A DNA stretch of 64,000 nucleotides from an uncultured bacterium (GCA_937899715.1 CALCNX010000049.1:62001-126000); one strand, 5' to 3'. Positions 23,800 through 32,717 are shown, counted from the stretch's first letter. Program-made: numbers and translations. Notes: generated from the sequence alone by a model not told the origin.

Positions 23800-25161
23800 A
23801 TGAAAAACTCTATCCGCATCGCTTCAGGACAAGGTTTCTGGGGAGACTTGCTTTCTGCGCCACTCGCTCAGGTGAGCCGGGGCAACATTGATTATCTGAT
23901 GATGGACTACCTCGCCGAAGTAACGATGTCCATCATGCAAAAACAAAAACTCAAAAACCCTGCACTCGGCTACGCAAAAGACTTAGTGGAGGTCTGCGAG
24001 GAAATTTTGCCGCACCTCGTCAAGCACAACATCAAACTCATCACTAACGGTGGCGGTGTGAATCCGCTTGCTGCGCGTGATGCAATTTTTGCCGTTGCTC
24101 GCAAGCTCGGCATTACCGGCTTGAAAATTGGTGTGGTGATGGGTGATAACATCCTCACTAAGATTGATGATTTCGTGGCGGACGGGCACGCAATGAACCA
24201 TATGGAAACTGGGCAGCCGATTGCGGAAGTGAAAGATAAACTCCTCAGTGCAAACGTCTATTTGGGCGCGTTCCCGATTGTGGAGGCATTGAAGCAGGGT
24301 GCAGATATTGTTATTACCGGGCGCACGACCGACACCGGACTCACACTTGCGCCGATGATTCACGAATTCGGCTGGAGCGCGGACGATTGGGACAAACTCT
24401 CGGCGGGCACAGTTGCGGGGCACATCAACGAATGTGGTGCACAAGCGACGGGTGGCAATTTCCTCGGCGACTGGCGCAGTCTGCCGGACATGGCAAATGT
24501 GGGCTTCCCGATTATTGAAGCATTTCCGAACGGTGAATTTATCGTGACCAAGCACGACGACACGGGCGGGCGCGTCAGCCGCGAAACCGTCAGCGAGCAG
24601 CTCTTGTACGAAATCGGCGACCCTACGGAATACATCACGCCGGATGTGGTGGCAGACTTCACGAGTATTCGACTGGAAGATGTCGGCAAAGACCGTGTGC
24701 GCGTTTTTGGTATTACAGGCAAGCCAAGTACGCCATTTCTCAAGGTCTCGGCAAGCTATGCCGACGGTTACTTGGCATTTAGTTCTCTCACATACTCCGC
24801 ACCGGACGCGCTCGAAAAGGCGCAAATGGGCGATAAAATCTTGCGTACACGGCTTTTGGACAATCTAAAACTGCAATTTGACGAAATTCGCACGGAGTTT
24901 ATCGGCATGAATGCGTGTCACGGCGGCATTGCCAAAGCAATTGAGCCAAACGAAGTAATGATGCGCATTGGGGTTCGTTCACGCGACTTCAAAGCAGTGG
25001 AGCGCTTTGGCAAGGAAATCGCACCACTCATTCTGACGGGACCACCATCGGTAACAGGCTTTGCAGGCGGTCGCCCGAAGCCGAGCGAGGTCGTAGCATA
25101 TTTTCCAGCGCTTATCAAAAAAGAAGTCATTCAGCCGGAAGTGATTGTCGAAGAGGTGTAG
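23800..25161 (+). CDS. AtuA-family (DUF1446) protein
   Basis: A 453-residue cytoplasmic protein of the acyclic-terpene-utilisation AtuA family. It opens with 'MKNSIRIASGQGFWGD', then 'IDYLMMDYLAEVTMSIM', 'HNIKLITNGGGVNPLA', 'IVITGRTTDTGLTLAPMIHEFGW' and 'HINECGAQATGGNF', all characteristic blocks. AtuA is encoded with geranyl-CoA carboxylase genes in Pseudomonas, but its reaction is not established and many members occur without terpene genes. No acyl-CoA carboxylase subunit is nearby. A TTG 11 codons upstream is possible; the ATG at 23800 matches the conserved N-terminus. Confidence 0.82.
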   Translation: MKNSIRIASGQGFWGDLLSAPLAQVSRGNIDYLMMDYLAEVTMSIMQKQKLKNPALGYAKDLVEVCEEILPHLVKHNIKLITNGGGVNPLAARDAIFAVARKLGITGLKIGVVMGDNILTKIDDFVADGHAMNHMETGQPIAEVKDKLLSANVYLGAFPIVEALKQGADIVITGRTTDTGLTLAPMIHEFGWSADDWDKLSAGTVAGHINECGAQATGGNFLGDWRSLPDMANVGFPIIEAFPNGEFIVTKHDDTGGRVSRETVSEQLLYEIGDPTEYITPDVVADFTSIRLEDVGKDRVRVFGITGKPSTPFLKVSASYADGYLAFSSLTYSAPDALEKAQMGDKILRTRLLDNLKLQFDEIRTEFIGMNACHGGIAKAIEPNEVMMRIGVRSRDFKAVERFGKEIAPLILTGPPSVTGFAGGRPKPSEVVAYFPALIKKEVIQPEVIVEEV

Positions 25162-25182
25162 GGGTTTGGTTATAGTTCAGAT

Positions 25183-25266
25183 GACGGAACGCAGATTTTC
25201 AAGATTTCAGGATAAAGAGGATGTAGTATTGAACACGAGCAAAATATCAAGAGTCTGCGCTCCGTC
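25183..25266. repeat. Short palindromic element between converging genes
   Basis: An imperfect inverted repeat: GACGGAACGCAGATTTTCAA (25183-25202) pairs with 25247-25266 (reverse complement GACGGAGCGCAGACTCTTGA). The interior CGCAGATTTTCAAG...GATAAAGAGGATG resembles part of the 684-872 element. It lies between the AtuA-family stop and the phosphatase terminator. Confidence 0.65.
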
Positions 25267-25310
25267 TCAATAATCGACTGAAAAATTACATTATGCAAAA
25301 AAGCGCGAAC

Positions 25311-25341
25311 AAGTGCTGCCGTTATTTCCACGGCAGCACTT
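25311..25341 (-). terminator. Terminator overlapping the end of the phosphatase gene
   Basis: A 12-bp perfect stem, AAGTGCTGCCGT (25311-25322) with ACGGCAGCACTT (25330-25341). The gene's stop codon (25322-25324) is at the inner edge of the stem, so the last codons form one arm. On the minus strand a TTTTTT run follows within about 15 bases. Confidence 0.65.
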
Positions 25342-27175
25342 TTCCGTCAAGATTTTGCATGGTAATACCAAGAATCTGCGCCAATGAGGGGGCAATGTCC
25401 GACGGCGCAACACGTGCGTCCTTGTAGTAGCCGGCTCTTACGCCTGCGCCCATGAACATCAGTGGCGAGTGGCGGTCGTAGTCGTGCGGTGTGCCGTGCG
25501 TGGCGGTTGCGCTGCCGATAATCCAAAACTTTGAGGGGTAAAAGACGATTTCGCCCGTGCGCTGCGGGAAGTAATCATTGCGCACAAGTGCAAACTGCCA
25601 TGGGGAGACATTTTCAGGGCATCTGTTCGTCTCCAACTGAGCAGCAGTCAGTACGAGTCCGATGCCGTTCATCCGCGTCAGGAAAGCGGCAAGCGAATCA
25701 ATAATCTGCCCTCGTGCCGGAGCGGGAGTCGCACCAAATGGCGTTGTGGAAACAAGGTCGAGAGCTTGCTGGTTAATAAAAATGGAGGGTGGTTCGTAGA
25801 AATCAACCCACCGTGCTGCTGCTCCCACCGGGAACGTTTGGTGCATATAGGCTTCGATGCCTTCAATCATATCCAGTGGTCGTAAGCGTCCTGCGTCCGC
25901 GCCCGGAGTCTTGTACTTGGTGTATTCTGGCACGGGAGCTACACCGTGGTCGGAAGTAACGACAAGTGTATAGTTTCTGCGTCCTACGGCGCTGTCCAAA
26001 AAGTCAATCCAGTTACCCACCATCTTATCAACCTGCACATACATTTCTTGCACCTCGCGGCTGTCCGGTCCGAAGGCGTGTCCGGCATAGTCGGTCGCAG
26101 AGATGCTCATGCAGAAAATATCCGGTACATTGTCTTGCGCAATTTTTTCTTCCTTGAAAACGGCTTTGGCAAACTTAAAGAAATGCTCCACTGACTGAGG
26201 CATCACAAGAAAATTGCTGCTGTAGGAATCAATGGTTGCTGTGGTATTCATATTGTTCACGGTGTGAGGGAATACGCTCCGCAGCTTGCCGAAATTACCT
26301 TCCCAGCGTGCCGTGTCCGGCAGCGCAAAGTCTTCGTTGACCTCAGAGTTCCATACTTTACCCGCGTAGTCCTTGAAGCTGTTTTTCTCATTCCATTTCT
26401 TGAGCCATGTCGGTAATTCTTTAAAGTAATAGCTGGATGTAGTATAGCCCCCGGCTTCAAATTCAAACCAGTATGCTGCATCGGCGTTATGACCGGACAT
26501 GAGGACTGCAGCACGGTCTTTTTGAGAAATACCGACCACGCGACTTTTGGGAGAAATTGCCTTGAGATAATCGCCAAGTGTCGAGACTTGCAGGTTAATG
26601 GGAGAACACCATTCTTCAGGCTTGGACATTCCAAATGTTTTGTTCGCTGTGTCTTGAACGCAGTAGAGCTGGCGACCAGCAACACGGTCGTAATAGTCAT
26701 TCGAGACAATGCCGGACTTCCACGGATACACACCCGTCAGATGGACGGAGTGTCCGGGAGCGGTGATGTTAGAGGCGTGATTGAAATAGCACTGCGGGAA
26801 ATAAGCACCCTGCCGGACGATTCTATTAAAACCCTGTTGTGTCCAGAGATTACCCCATCTATTCGGATAATCACCGCGCATTTGGTCAAACGACATCACA
26901 ACAATAAGTTTTGGTGCGTCAGGTCGCAGAGACGAGGTAGTAACGGAAATTGCGGGAAATTTTTTGCTAAAGATAACTTCTTTCGGAGCATCTTTGGGCG
27001 TTTCGTTGGGGGCTGCTTTTGATGATTCCCCTGCTGATTTTTTAGAAGAGTTTTTTGCACTCTTGGGCGCCTGCGCCGAAAGCGGTAAGGACAAGACGGT
27101 CGGAACCAGTACCAGCGCGGTACAAAGAGAAATAGCCAAGGAACACAAGGTTGAGTGCAGCGCAAATCGCATCAT
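25322..27175 (-). CDS. PafA-like alkaline phosphatase superfamily protein
   Basis: A 617-residue secreted phosphatase. The signal peptide starts at the ATG at 27175 (MMRFALHSTLCSLAISLCTA); a frame to 27247 exists but places a cysteine-rich, non-signal leader first. A Lys/Ser/Pro linker follows. The superfamily metal and nucleophile motifs are present: D97 in 'SFDQMRGDY', nucleophile T138 in 'SNITAPGHSVHLTG', 'ATDYAGHAFGPDS', 'TSDHGVAP' and the C-terminal 'GTPHDYDRHSPLMF'. This pattern matches the PafA/Elizabethkingia alkaline phosphatase group, which hydrolyses phosphomonoesters in the periplasm. It is the second phosphatase in the window. Confidence 0.87.
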   Translation of the reverse strand: MMRFALHSTLCSLAISLCTALVLVPTVLSLPLSAQAPKSAKNSSKKSAGESSKAAPNETPKDAPKEVIFSKKFPAISVTTSSLRPDAPKLIVVMSFDQMRGDYPNRWGNLWTQQGFNRIVRQGAYFPQCYFNHASNITAPGHSVHLTGVYPWKSGIVSNDYYDRVAGRQLYCVQDTANKTFGMSKPEEWCSPINLQVSTLGDYLKAISPKSRVVGISQKDRAAVLMSGHNADAAYWFEFEAGGYTTSSYYFKELPTWLKKWNEKNSFKDYAGKVWNSEVNEDFALPDTARWEGNFGKLRSVFPHTVNNMNTTATIDSYSSNFLVMPQSVEHFFKFAKAVFKEEKIAQDNVPDIFCMSISATDYAGHAFGPDSREVQEMYVQVDKMVGNWIDFLDSAVGRRNYTLVVTSDHGVAPVPEYTKYKTPGADAGRLRPLDMIEGIEAYMHQTFPVGAAARWVDFYEPPSIFINQQALDLVSTTPFGATPAPARGQIIDSLAAFLTRMNGIGLVLTAAQLETNRCPENVSPWQFALVRNDYFPQRTGEIVFYPSKFWIIGSATATHGTPHDYDRHSPLMFMGAGVRAGYYKDARVAPSDIAPSLAQILGITMQNLDGKVLPWK

Positions 27176-27268
27176 AGAGCCAATAAATGAAAGCCTGAAA
27201 AAATGCTTAGAAAAAGCAGGTTTAGCCGCACAAGATACAAAATTCATACCGATAATAAATATCTAATC

Positions 27269-27985
27269 TCACGAGTAAAGATACCGTAAAAGCCGACGCT
27301 TGGCAACTGGTAGAATAGTCTCATGGAATGGAAACTCTAGGTCGGTTTCAAAAGAGTATGTTGCAGGATTCGGAAGGTCTGGAAATTCTTGTACCAAGTC
27401 CAGTTTAATATTTTGTGCGGGCTGCATAATTGTAGTCTGACGAAGCGATTTGATGACCGATGTTTTCAGGCTGCGGTAACGCTCACCGGCACCGCTAAAA
27501 ATGGACACCTCATACTTGATGAGATGCAGTACCGATGCGGTGTTATCGGGAATAAACAAATAACCTTCTTCCAGATACGACGGAAGTATGCCCACGATTT
27601 CAAGCGCGAGGTTCTCGTCCACAAACTCAAACATGGTCTTCCCTTCCTCAATAGCATCCTGAATATGCGGCAAAGACCACAATATGAGATCGCGTATTTG
27701 CTCGAAGTCGTCGTCGCTAATAGGTGTTTCTTCGTAAATAATTTTTCGTTCTTTGAGATTAAGATCTTTGATGCTGCGGTGCGCTTTCAAGCGAAGGTTA
27801 TCAGCGCTATTGGTGATAGCCTGTAGTGTGTTGAATAGCTCAATAAGCGCATTGAGGTCTGGGAAAATTCTGTTGTGCTGAAAATTTGTCCGTATTGTTT
27901 TTAATCCGTTCAGAATTTCAAAGCGAGTGCGCTCGGTATCGTAAACGGCATTAACGAAAGTGTTGATAGAAAGTGCGGGTAACAT
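27269..27985 (-). CDS. Conserved-looking hypothetical protein
   Basis: A 238-residue soluble protein with no signal peptide or membrane helix. The first half is helical ('RFEILNGLKTIRTNFQHNRI', 'LNALIELFNTLQAITNSADN'); the middle has 'DDDFEQIRDLILWSLPHIQDAI' and 'ALEIVGILPSYLEEGYLFIP', and the end is strand-rich ('TDLEFPFHETILPVAKRRLL'). I do not recognise the family. Codon use and length argue for a real gene. An 876-bp interval without a clear gene precedes the next coding region to its right. Confidence 0.6.
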   Translation of the reverse strand: MLPALSINTFVNAVYDTERTRFEILNGLKTIRTNFQHNRIFPDLNALIELFNTLQAITNSADNLRLKAHRSIKDLNLKERKIIYEETPISDDDFEQIRDLILWSLPHIQDAIEEGKTMFEFVDENLALEIVGILPSYLEEGYLFIPDNTASVLHLIKYEVSIFSGAGERYRSLKTSVIKSLRQTTIMQPAQNIKLDLVQEFPDLPNPATYSFETDLEFPFHETILPVAKRRLLRYLYS

Positions 27986-28425
27986 AGCGGTATCTCCTTG
28001 AGAAAACTAAACTTGGTCTATGAGCTAGAAAGTACGGAAGGGTAAAATTGGGAAAACAAAACAGCGCTCGCTATCAATCGGACTGTGCATGGTTAACAAT
28101 ATAAAAGACAGGAAATCAATAGCAAACAAAAAAAGCCGCTTTATTATGCAGCTTCTGAACAAATTATGCGAATACCGATCTGTTTTTTCGCAGATCGTCC
28201 TCTCTTACTCCCTTTCGAGTACTTGATTGTCTTTTTCGTCTTACGCTTTCCGAAGCCTAGAAAGGGCTGAAGAAATTTGTCAGATGGTATTTTCCTTGCG
28301 CTCCACAGCTGTTCTGTGGATTATCGTTCTGTCACCAGAAAGGGAATAATTTCTTACTTCCGAGATTATCTCAAAGGATAATTATGGCGACTGTCTCTCT
28401 TTGACCCCCAAAGTGTCTCATAATA
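27986..28425. other. Gene-free interval, possibly an RNA
   Basis: About 440 bases without a supported ORF. It contains the hairpin CCACAG-CTGTT-CTGTGG (about 28305-28321), T-rich runs and a GGATAATTATGG string at 28375-28386, and ends at a strong terminator (28426-28463). A plus-strand noncoding transcript ending at that terminator is possible. I could not match it to a known RNA family. Confidence 0.3.
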
Positions 28426-28463
28426 AAAAAGCCTGAAGCATACATTTATGCATCAGGCTTTTT
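28426..28463. terminator. Bidirectional terminator hairpin
   Basis: A 17-bp stem with one mismatch, AAAAAGCCTGAAGCATA (28426-28442) with TATGCATCAGGCTTTTT (28447-28463), flanked by A and T runs on both sides. It could end a transcript from 27986-28425 on the plus strand and read-through of the carbamoyltransferase operon on the minus strand. Confidence 0.8.
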
Positions 28464-28861
28464 ATTTGTTCAATGGTGCCAGATTCCGATACCCGAAGTG
28501 TGGCGTATTTCTTACACTGTCAGAATAATACCTCAGTCGGTGTAGAAACTGCTGGAGAGTTAGTCTTTGCGTGTGCCGCTGGAACCGAAGTTCCATTGCG
28601 TGCAGCACACAACGCGCTGGGAGCCAGAAACCCGCAATTTTAGTGTTTTTGGCGTTACCGACGACTTTTGTGCGGGTTCGGAATTGCTTTGGAAGCCGCT
28701 TTCGGGCTGGCTTGAATATGTATCGCTTGTATTGGTTGACAGCGAGCGATAGGACGATGAATCCATAGAGACGTTTTTCAAATGACGGTTGTAAAGTAAA
28801 CAAAAAAGGTAAACTGTTGTAAACCCTGCCCGTACATTTGAACAAATAGCGTGCCGAATTA
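28464..28861. other. Interval without a supported gene downstream of the carbamoyltransferase
   Basis: About 400 bases downstream of the carbamoyltransferase stop. Overlapping short frames exist on both strands (for example 61 codons from 28567 on plus and 127 codons from 28845 on minus), but none has a ribosome-binding site, a recognisable family or convincing composition. It could be a decayed gene; a plus-strand text FRYPKCGVF near 28485 is the only suggestive piece and is weak. Confidence 0.3.
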
Positions 28862-30595
28862 TCAAGCAGGCGTTTTGGTCAAAATAAAATCGCCAATCAC
28901 CAACGCATCCAACCCCGTTGAGAAAAAGCAGCGGAGCGCATCCTGCGGTGTACACACTGTCGGCTCGCCTTGCACATTGAAGGATGTATTGATGAGAATT
29001 CCATAACCAGTGCGCTTCTCGAACTCGTCCAGCAGCGTCCAGAAAAGCGGGTTAGCTTCTCGCGTAACGCGCTGTGTCCGTGCCGTGCCATCCACGTGGA
29101 CGCACGAAGGAACGCTGGAGCGTTCCGCCTCAGCAAAGGGGAGCGCGACGACCATAAACGGCGAATCCTTACCGCTTGGAATAAAGCGTTCATAACTTTC
29201 TGCTTTGATTGACGGACAGAATGGTCGCCATGTCTCGCGGTGTTTCACTTCGAGATTCAGTTTATCTTTCATGTCAGGAAAAATTGGGCTTGCCAAGATA
29301 GACCGCGCACCCAATGACCGTGCGCCAACCTCCATCGAACCCTGCATCCAGCCGATAATTTTTCCATCAGCCAGCATTTGTGCTGCTTCCGAGGCGATGT
29401 TATCGCTTTTACGGTAGTGCGCCTTTGCATTTTTTAGCACCGTCTCAATAGCATCATTGGAATAGCTGGGACCCCAGTAGGAATGTGCCATTGTGAAGCG
29501 TGGATTGTCGCCAGCGTCTTGCGCTCCAAGCAATGCCGCTCCCAGCGAAACGCCGTTATCTGTGGCGGCGGGCTGCACAAAGAGGTTTTTCACAACATCC
29601 ATTTGGGCAATTTTGCCATTCAAAGCGCAGTTCATTGCCACACCACCTGCCATGCAGAGATTTTCTGAACCCGTCAGTTTGTGCAAACGCTTCACTAAGC
29701 CCATCACCACTTGCTCCAAACGCCACTGCACGGCAAAAGCAATATCCGCATAATTCCCCTCCAAAGCAGACTGGTTACGGCTTCTGGGCTTGCCGAAGAT
29801 TTCGACAAACTCGTCCGTGAAGCGCCGTCCGTACTTGTGGGTGCCGATAAAGCGCAAATACGGGTTGATAGCATAATGCCCTGTTTCTGGGTCGAAAGAC
29901 AGCATTTTGTCCAATTTGTCTTGCAAGTCTTGGTCGTACTTGCCGTAGGAAGCCAAGCCCGTTACTTTCCCTTCGTCCATGTAAGGCTGAAAACCTAAAA
30001 ACTCTGTGAAGGTAGCATACAAGCCGCCAAGCGTGTGCGGGAGCTTGTAGGTATCCACGACTTCAATACCGTTTTTCGTACCTTTAGCCAGCATGGTGCA
30101 TATTTCCTCACCGGAACCGTCAAGGCTGATAATATTTGCTTCCTCGAAGCCTGACGCAAAAAATGCCGATGCCACGTGCGAAAGGTGATGCGAGTAGTAT
30201 TTAATCGGCGGCACAGTATTGGTCGGCGAGAGCGAGCGCAAGCCCAGATGAAGACTTTGCTCAATGCGGTCGGGATGATACAGATTCAAGCGATATGATT
30301 GCTGGAGTTTGTTGTAGGCGTGCGTGTCGGGATATTTGGTGTGTTGCTCTTCGTAGAAAACCGGAGCTTGCAGGCTATAGCGCGTACAGTCCCAACCGTA
30401 GGCGATTTGGTCAATATCATCAAGATTAACATTTGCTTTTTCAAGGCAAAACCGTGCGGCTTTGAAGGGAAAATCATTAGGCGAGGTCTTGATGCGATTA
30501 AAACGCTCTTCCTCTGCCCAAGCCACCAATTTGCCGTCAATGACAAGCGCAGCGCTGGGATTAGGTCCGGGGGCAAACATACCGAGAATTTTCAT
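28862..30595 (-). CDS. Carbamoyltransferase, NodU/CmcH family
   Basis: A 577-residue O-carbamoyltransferase. The N-terminal Kae1/YrdC-like ASKHA domain opens 'MKILGMFAPGPNPSAALVI' and carries the metal ligands H136 and H140 (HHLSH) and 'ISLDGSGEE' (D159). The central part has 'MAGGVAMNCALNGKI' and 'QPAATDNGVSLGAAL'; the C-terminal domain begins near 'GWMQGSMEVGARSLGARSIL' and ends 'GYGILINTSFNVQGEPTVCTPQDALRCF', all classic. Members carbamoylate nodulation factors, antibiotics or sugars from carbamoyl phosphate via carbamoyl-adenylate. The acceptor here is unknown. It is last in a minus-strand operon, 39 bases after a retropepsin-like gene; no antibiotic cluster is evident. Confidence 0.93.
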   Translation of the reverse strand: MKILGMFAPGPNPSAALVIDGKLVAWAEEERFNRIKTSPNDFPFKAARFCLEKANVNLDDIDQIAYGWDCTRYSLQAPVFYEEQHTKYPDTHAYNKLQQSYRLNLYHPDRIEQSLHLGLRSLSPTNTVPPIKYYSHHLSHVASAFFASGFEEANIISLDGSGEEICTMLAKGTKNGIEVVDTYKLPHTLGGLYATFTEFLGFQPYMDEGKVTGLASYGKYDQDLQDKLDKMLSFDPETGHYAINPYLRFIGTHKYGRRFTDEFVEIFGKPRSRNQSALEGNYADIAFAVQWRLEQVVMGLVKRLHKLTGSENLCMAGGVAMNCALNGKIAQMDVVKNLFVQPAATDNGVSLGAALLGAQDAGDNPRFTMAHSYWGPSYSNDAIETVLKNAKAHYRKSDNIASEAAQMLADGKIIGWMQGSMEVGARSLGARSILASPIFPDMKDKLNLEVKHRETWRPFCPSIKAESYERFIPSGKDSPFMVVALPFAEAERSSVPSCVHVDGTARTQRVTREANPLFWTLLDEFEKRTGYGILINTSFNVQGEPTVCTPQDALRCFFSTGLDALVIGDFILTKTPA

Positions 30596-30634
30596 AAAGT
30601 TCGTAATGGGTTGAATGAAGAAAGTAAGCTGTGT

Positions 30635-31063
30635 TTACCGCATACCTTTGAGTGTCATTTGTGCTTTGATAGGATGCGCAGGATTGACAACCAATTTTTG
30701 CTGGTTAAGGTCTATAATTAAATCCATATCTTCGATGGGAATAGCGCCGAGCAAGCATTCGGCATCCCCCGGCACAACAACGGCTCGTACCGTTGTTTCG
30801 CGGTTTGCAAATCGTATATCCACCGGACCGACAACATCCGCCTCAAAGACCGTGCCGTCGGCAAGAGTAGCGGTGCGCTGTTCGAGGGTTTTCAATTTGA
30901 GTTGCTCTCGAACCGTTTCGTTGATAACAAGTGTGATTGCTCCTGTATCCACAAGCGTTTGTACTTTCATGCGGCGTATCTGCTTGCGTTTGATACGACC
31001 TTCATCAAAAGCGAAAATGTCTGCTGTGCGGATAAGTTCAATTTCTGTACGCAATAGTCCCAT
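30635..31063 (-). CDS. Retropepsin-like (clan AA) aspartic protease
   Basis: A 142-residue soluble protein resembling one monomer of a retroviral-type aspartic protease. The catalytic motif is D39-T-G-A (LVDTGAITLVIN) after a beta strand, a flap-like region 'ATLADGTVFEADVVGPVDI' follows, and the second conserved block is LLGAIPIEDMDLIID (104-118). Such proteins work as homodimers. There is no signal peptide or membrane helix, so it should be cytoplasmic. The substrate is unknown. It lies 29 bases downstream of an M16-like gene and 39 upstream of the carbamoyltransferase. Confidence 0.82.
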   Translation of the reverse strand: MGLLRTEIELIRTADIFAFDEGRIKRKQIRRMKVQTLVDTGAITLVINETVREQLKLKTLEQRTATLADGTVFEADVVGPVDIRFANRETTVRAVVVPGDAECLLGAIPIEDMDLIIDLNQQKLVVNPAHPIKAQMTLKGMR

Positions 31064-31092
31064 GAAGCCTCCAAGGGCAAATGGAAGTGAAA

Positions 31093-32463
31093 TTAAAGAA
31101 TCACGCCGCTCGAATTGACGACGCTGACCGTACCAAAATTACGCAATTTTTGTTGTAAATGCTCAACATTCCCCGAAGCGGCAATGACAACGCCTTCAGT
31201 GCTAAAGCGGCGTTGCTGGACTTCAAAAAGGCGCTCCTTCGTCATGGAGGCAAGTTCGGCGAGGTATCGGGCGTGATAATCCTTTGGCAACCCGTATAAC
31301 TCCAATGTACTCAGGAGAGAAACTACTTGGGTGGGAGTTTCGGTGCGGAGCGCGAAGGAACCAATCATATATTTGCGTGTGGTCTCAAGCTCGTCGTCAG
31401 TAATGGGTTCAGTGCGCAGGCGCTCCATTTCGCGCAAAATCTCGCCGACGGCGCTTTCGACGACATCACTTCCCACGTGTGAACTGACGATGAGTACGCT
31501 GCTATGCTTGCGAGCGTCTATGCTGCTTTGAACGCCGTAGGTGTAACCTTTTTCCTCGCGAAGATTGTGATTGAGCCGCGAGATAAAGCTCCCGCCAAAA
31601 ATGGTATTGAGGAATTGCATCGGTATAAAATCCGCATCTGCGCGATTGGCAGTACGGAATCCAAGACGAAGTGAGGTCTGAGCGGAGTCAGGTTTTTCGA
31701 TGAGCATGACCTTGGTCGCTTGTTTGCCTGGCTCTTGGTTACTTGGAATTCGTAATTTATGATTTGTGCTTTCTGCTGTCCCATCATTCGTCATTCGTAC
31801 TTCCAGCTCCTTCGCAAGGTTGTCCACATCAAATTTTCCTGCCGCAGCAATAAAGAGATTGCTTGGTTGCAAGCTGCGTTTGTAAGCTCTCTGGCAGTCT
31901 GCTTGCTGAAGGTTGGCAATAGTTTCAAGCGTTCCGACGACAGGATGCCCATATTTCTCGCCGCGAAACATTCCCTGTGTAAAGGCAATGGAGGACAGGT
32001 ATGCCGCATCATTGTTGGCTTGTTCGATTTCGACAATCGTTTGCTGGCGTGTGCGCTCAATTTCCTCCGGTGGAAAGCTGGGATACCGCACCACATCGGT
32101 CAGCAAATCAAGTCCGGTCTCGGTAAAATCGGACAAAATGCTCAGATGCGCCGAAAGTGAATCAAACACGCAGGACACCGAAAGCGAGCCACCAGTGAAA
32201 TCTATTTCCTCTGCGAGAGCCTGCGCGTCGCGGGTGCGTTCGTCCGATTGTGTTCCTTTGTTCATCAGCGATGCCATGAAGTTTGTTGCACCCCATAGCT
32301 CTTCGTCCGCCGCCCCGCTTCGAGAGACAATACTCATGGTGAGAAGAGGCTGCGAAGAGTCCTCCACAGCAATCAAAGTTATGCCATTTGCAAGGGTAAT
32401 TTCTTTATGTGCTGCCAAGGTGAATGTCGTCGGAGTCTCAATAATGGGCGGTTTGGTGAGCAT
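31093..32463 (-). CDS. M16-family peptidase homologue lacking the zinc motif
   Basis: A 456-residue, half-size M16 (insulinase/processing-peptidase) protein without a signal peptide. The zinc motif HxxEH is replaced: the aligned text WGATNFMASLMNKGT has N61, A64 and S65 at the ligand positions. The C-terminal domain keeps the substrate-clamping motif 'NLREEKGYTYG'. This pattern is that of the non-catalytic partner in two-subunit M16B proteases. No catalytic partner is nearby. The linker (about residues 222-239) is encoded by a copy of a dispersed intergenic repeat. A TTG start at 32487 is possible; ATG 32463 is chosen. First gene of the three-gene operon. Confidence 0.85.
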   Translation of the reverse strand: MLTKPPIIETPTTFTLAAHKEITLANGITLIAVEDSSQPLLTMSIVSRSGAADEELWGATNFMASLMNKGTQSDERTRDAQALAEEIDFTGGSLSVSCVFDSLSAHLSILSDFTETGLDLLTDVVRYPSFPPEEIERTRQQTIVEIEQANNDAAYLSSIAFTQGMFRGEKYGHPVVGTLETIANLQQADCQRAYKRSLQPSNLFIAAAGKFDVDNLAKELEVRMTNDGTAESTNHKLRIPSNQEPGKQATKVMLIEKPDSAQTSLRLGFRTANRADADFIPMQFLNTIFGGSFISRLNHNLREEKGYTYGVQSSIDARKHSSVLIVSSHVGSDVVESAVGEILREMERLRTEPITDDELETTRKYMIGSFALRTETPTQVVSLLSTLELYGLPKDYHARYLAELASMTKERLFEVQQRRFSTEGVVIAASGNVEHLQQKLRNFGTVSVVNSSGVIL

Positions 32464-32543
32464 TATGTACGGGAAAAGTATAGCCAAAGAGTCTATGGAT
32501 TATTACAAAAGTACATTTTTTTTTCGATGTTGTAAAAAAGTTC

Positions 32544-32574
32544 TTGACTTTTGCAGCAATGTATCGTATTTTTG
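32544..32574 (+). promoter_or_regulatory. Promoter of tRNA-Asn
   Basis: CTTG (32543-32546), a 20-base spacer and TATTTTTG (32567-32574) match the Bacteroidetes TTTG-N19-21-TAnnTTTG promoter with one mismatch in the -33 box. Transcription would start near 32580, 17 bases before the tRNA. Confidence 0.65.
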
Positions 32575-32596
32575 TTTTCTGTTTTTCAATAAACAC

Positions 32597-32670
32597 TCCG
32601 AAGTAGCTCAGTTGGTTAGAGCATCTGACTGTTAATCAGAGGGTCGTAGGTTCAAGTCCTACCTTCGGAG
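32597..32670 (+). tRNA. tRNA-Asn (GUU)
   Basis: A 74-nt cloverleaf. Acceptor TCCGAAG (32597-32603) pairs with CTTCGGA (32663-32669); discriminator G at 32670. The anticodon stem TCTGA/TCAGA encloses the loop CTGTTAA with anticodon GTT at 32631-32633. The T arm carries GGTTCAAGTCC. The CCA end is not fully encoded. No integrated element is seen at its 3' end. Confidence 0.97.
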
Positions 32671-32685
32671 CAGAAAAGGTACAAT

Positions 32686-32717
32686 AAAAAGCCCGTAGAT
32701 AATTCTACGGGCTTTTT
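32686..32717 (+). terminator. Terminator after tRNA-Asn
   Basis: A 14-bp stem AAAAAGCCCGTAGA (32686-32699) with TCTACGGGCTTTTT (32704-32717). It ends the tRNA transcript 15 bases downstream and, being flanked by A and T runs, could act on the minus strand too. Confidence 0.85.

Noticed and set aside
28462..28955. Overlapping short frames downstream of the carbamoyltransferase on both strands
   Set aside because: No family, start signal or consistent composition; competing frames overlap. Left as an unresolved interval.
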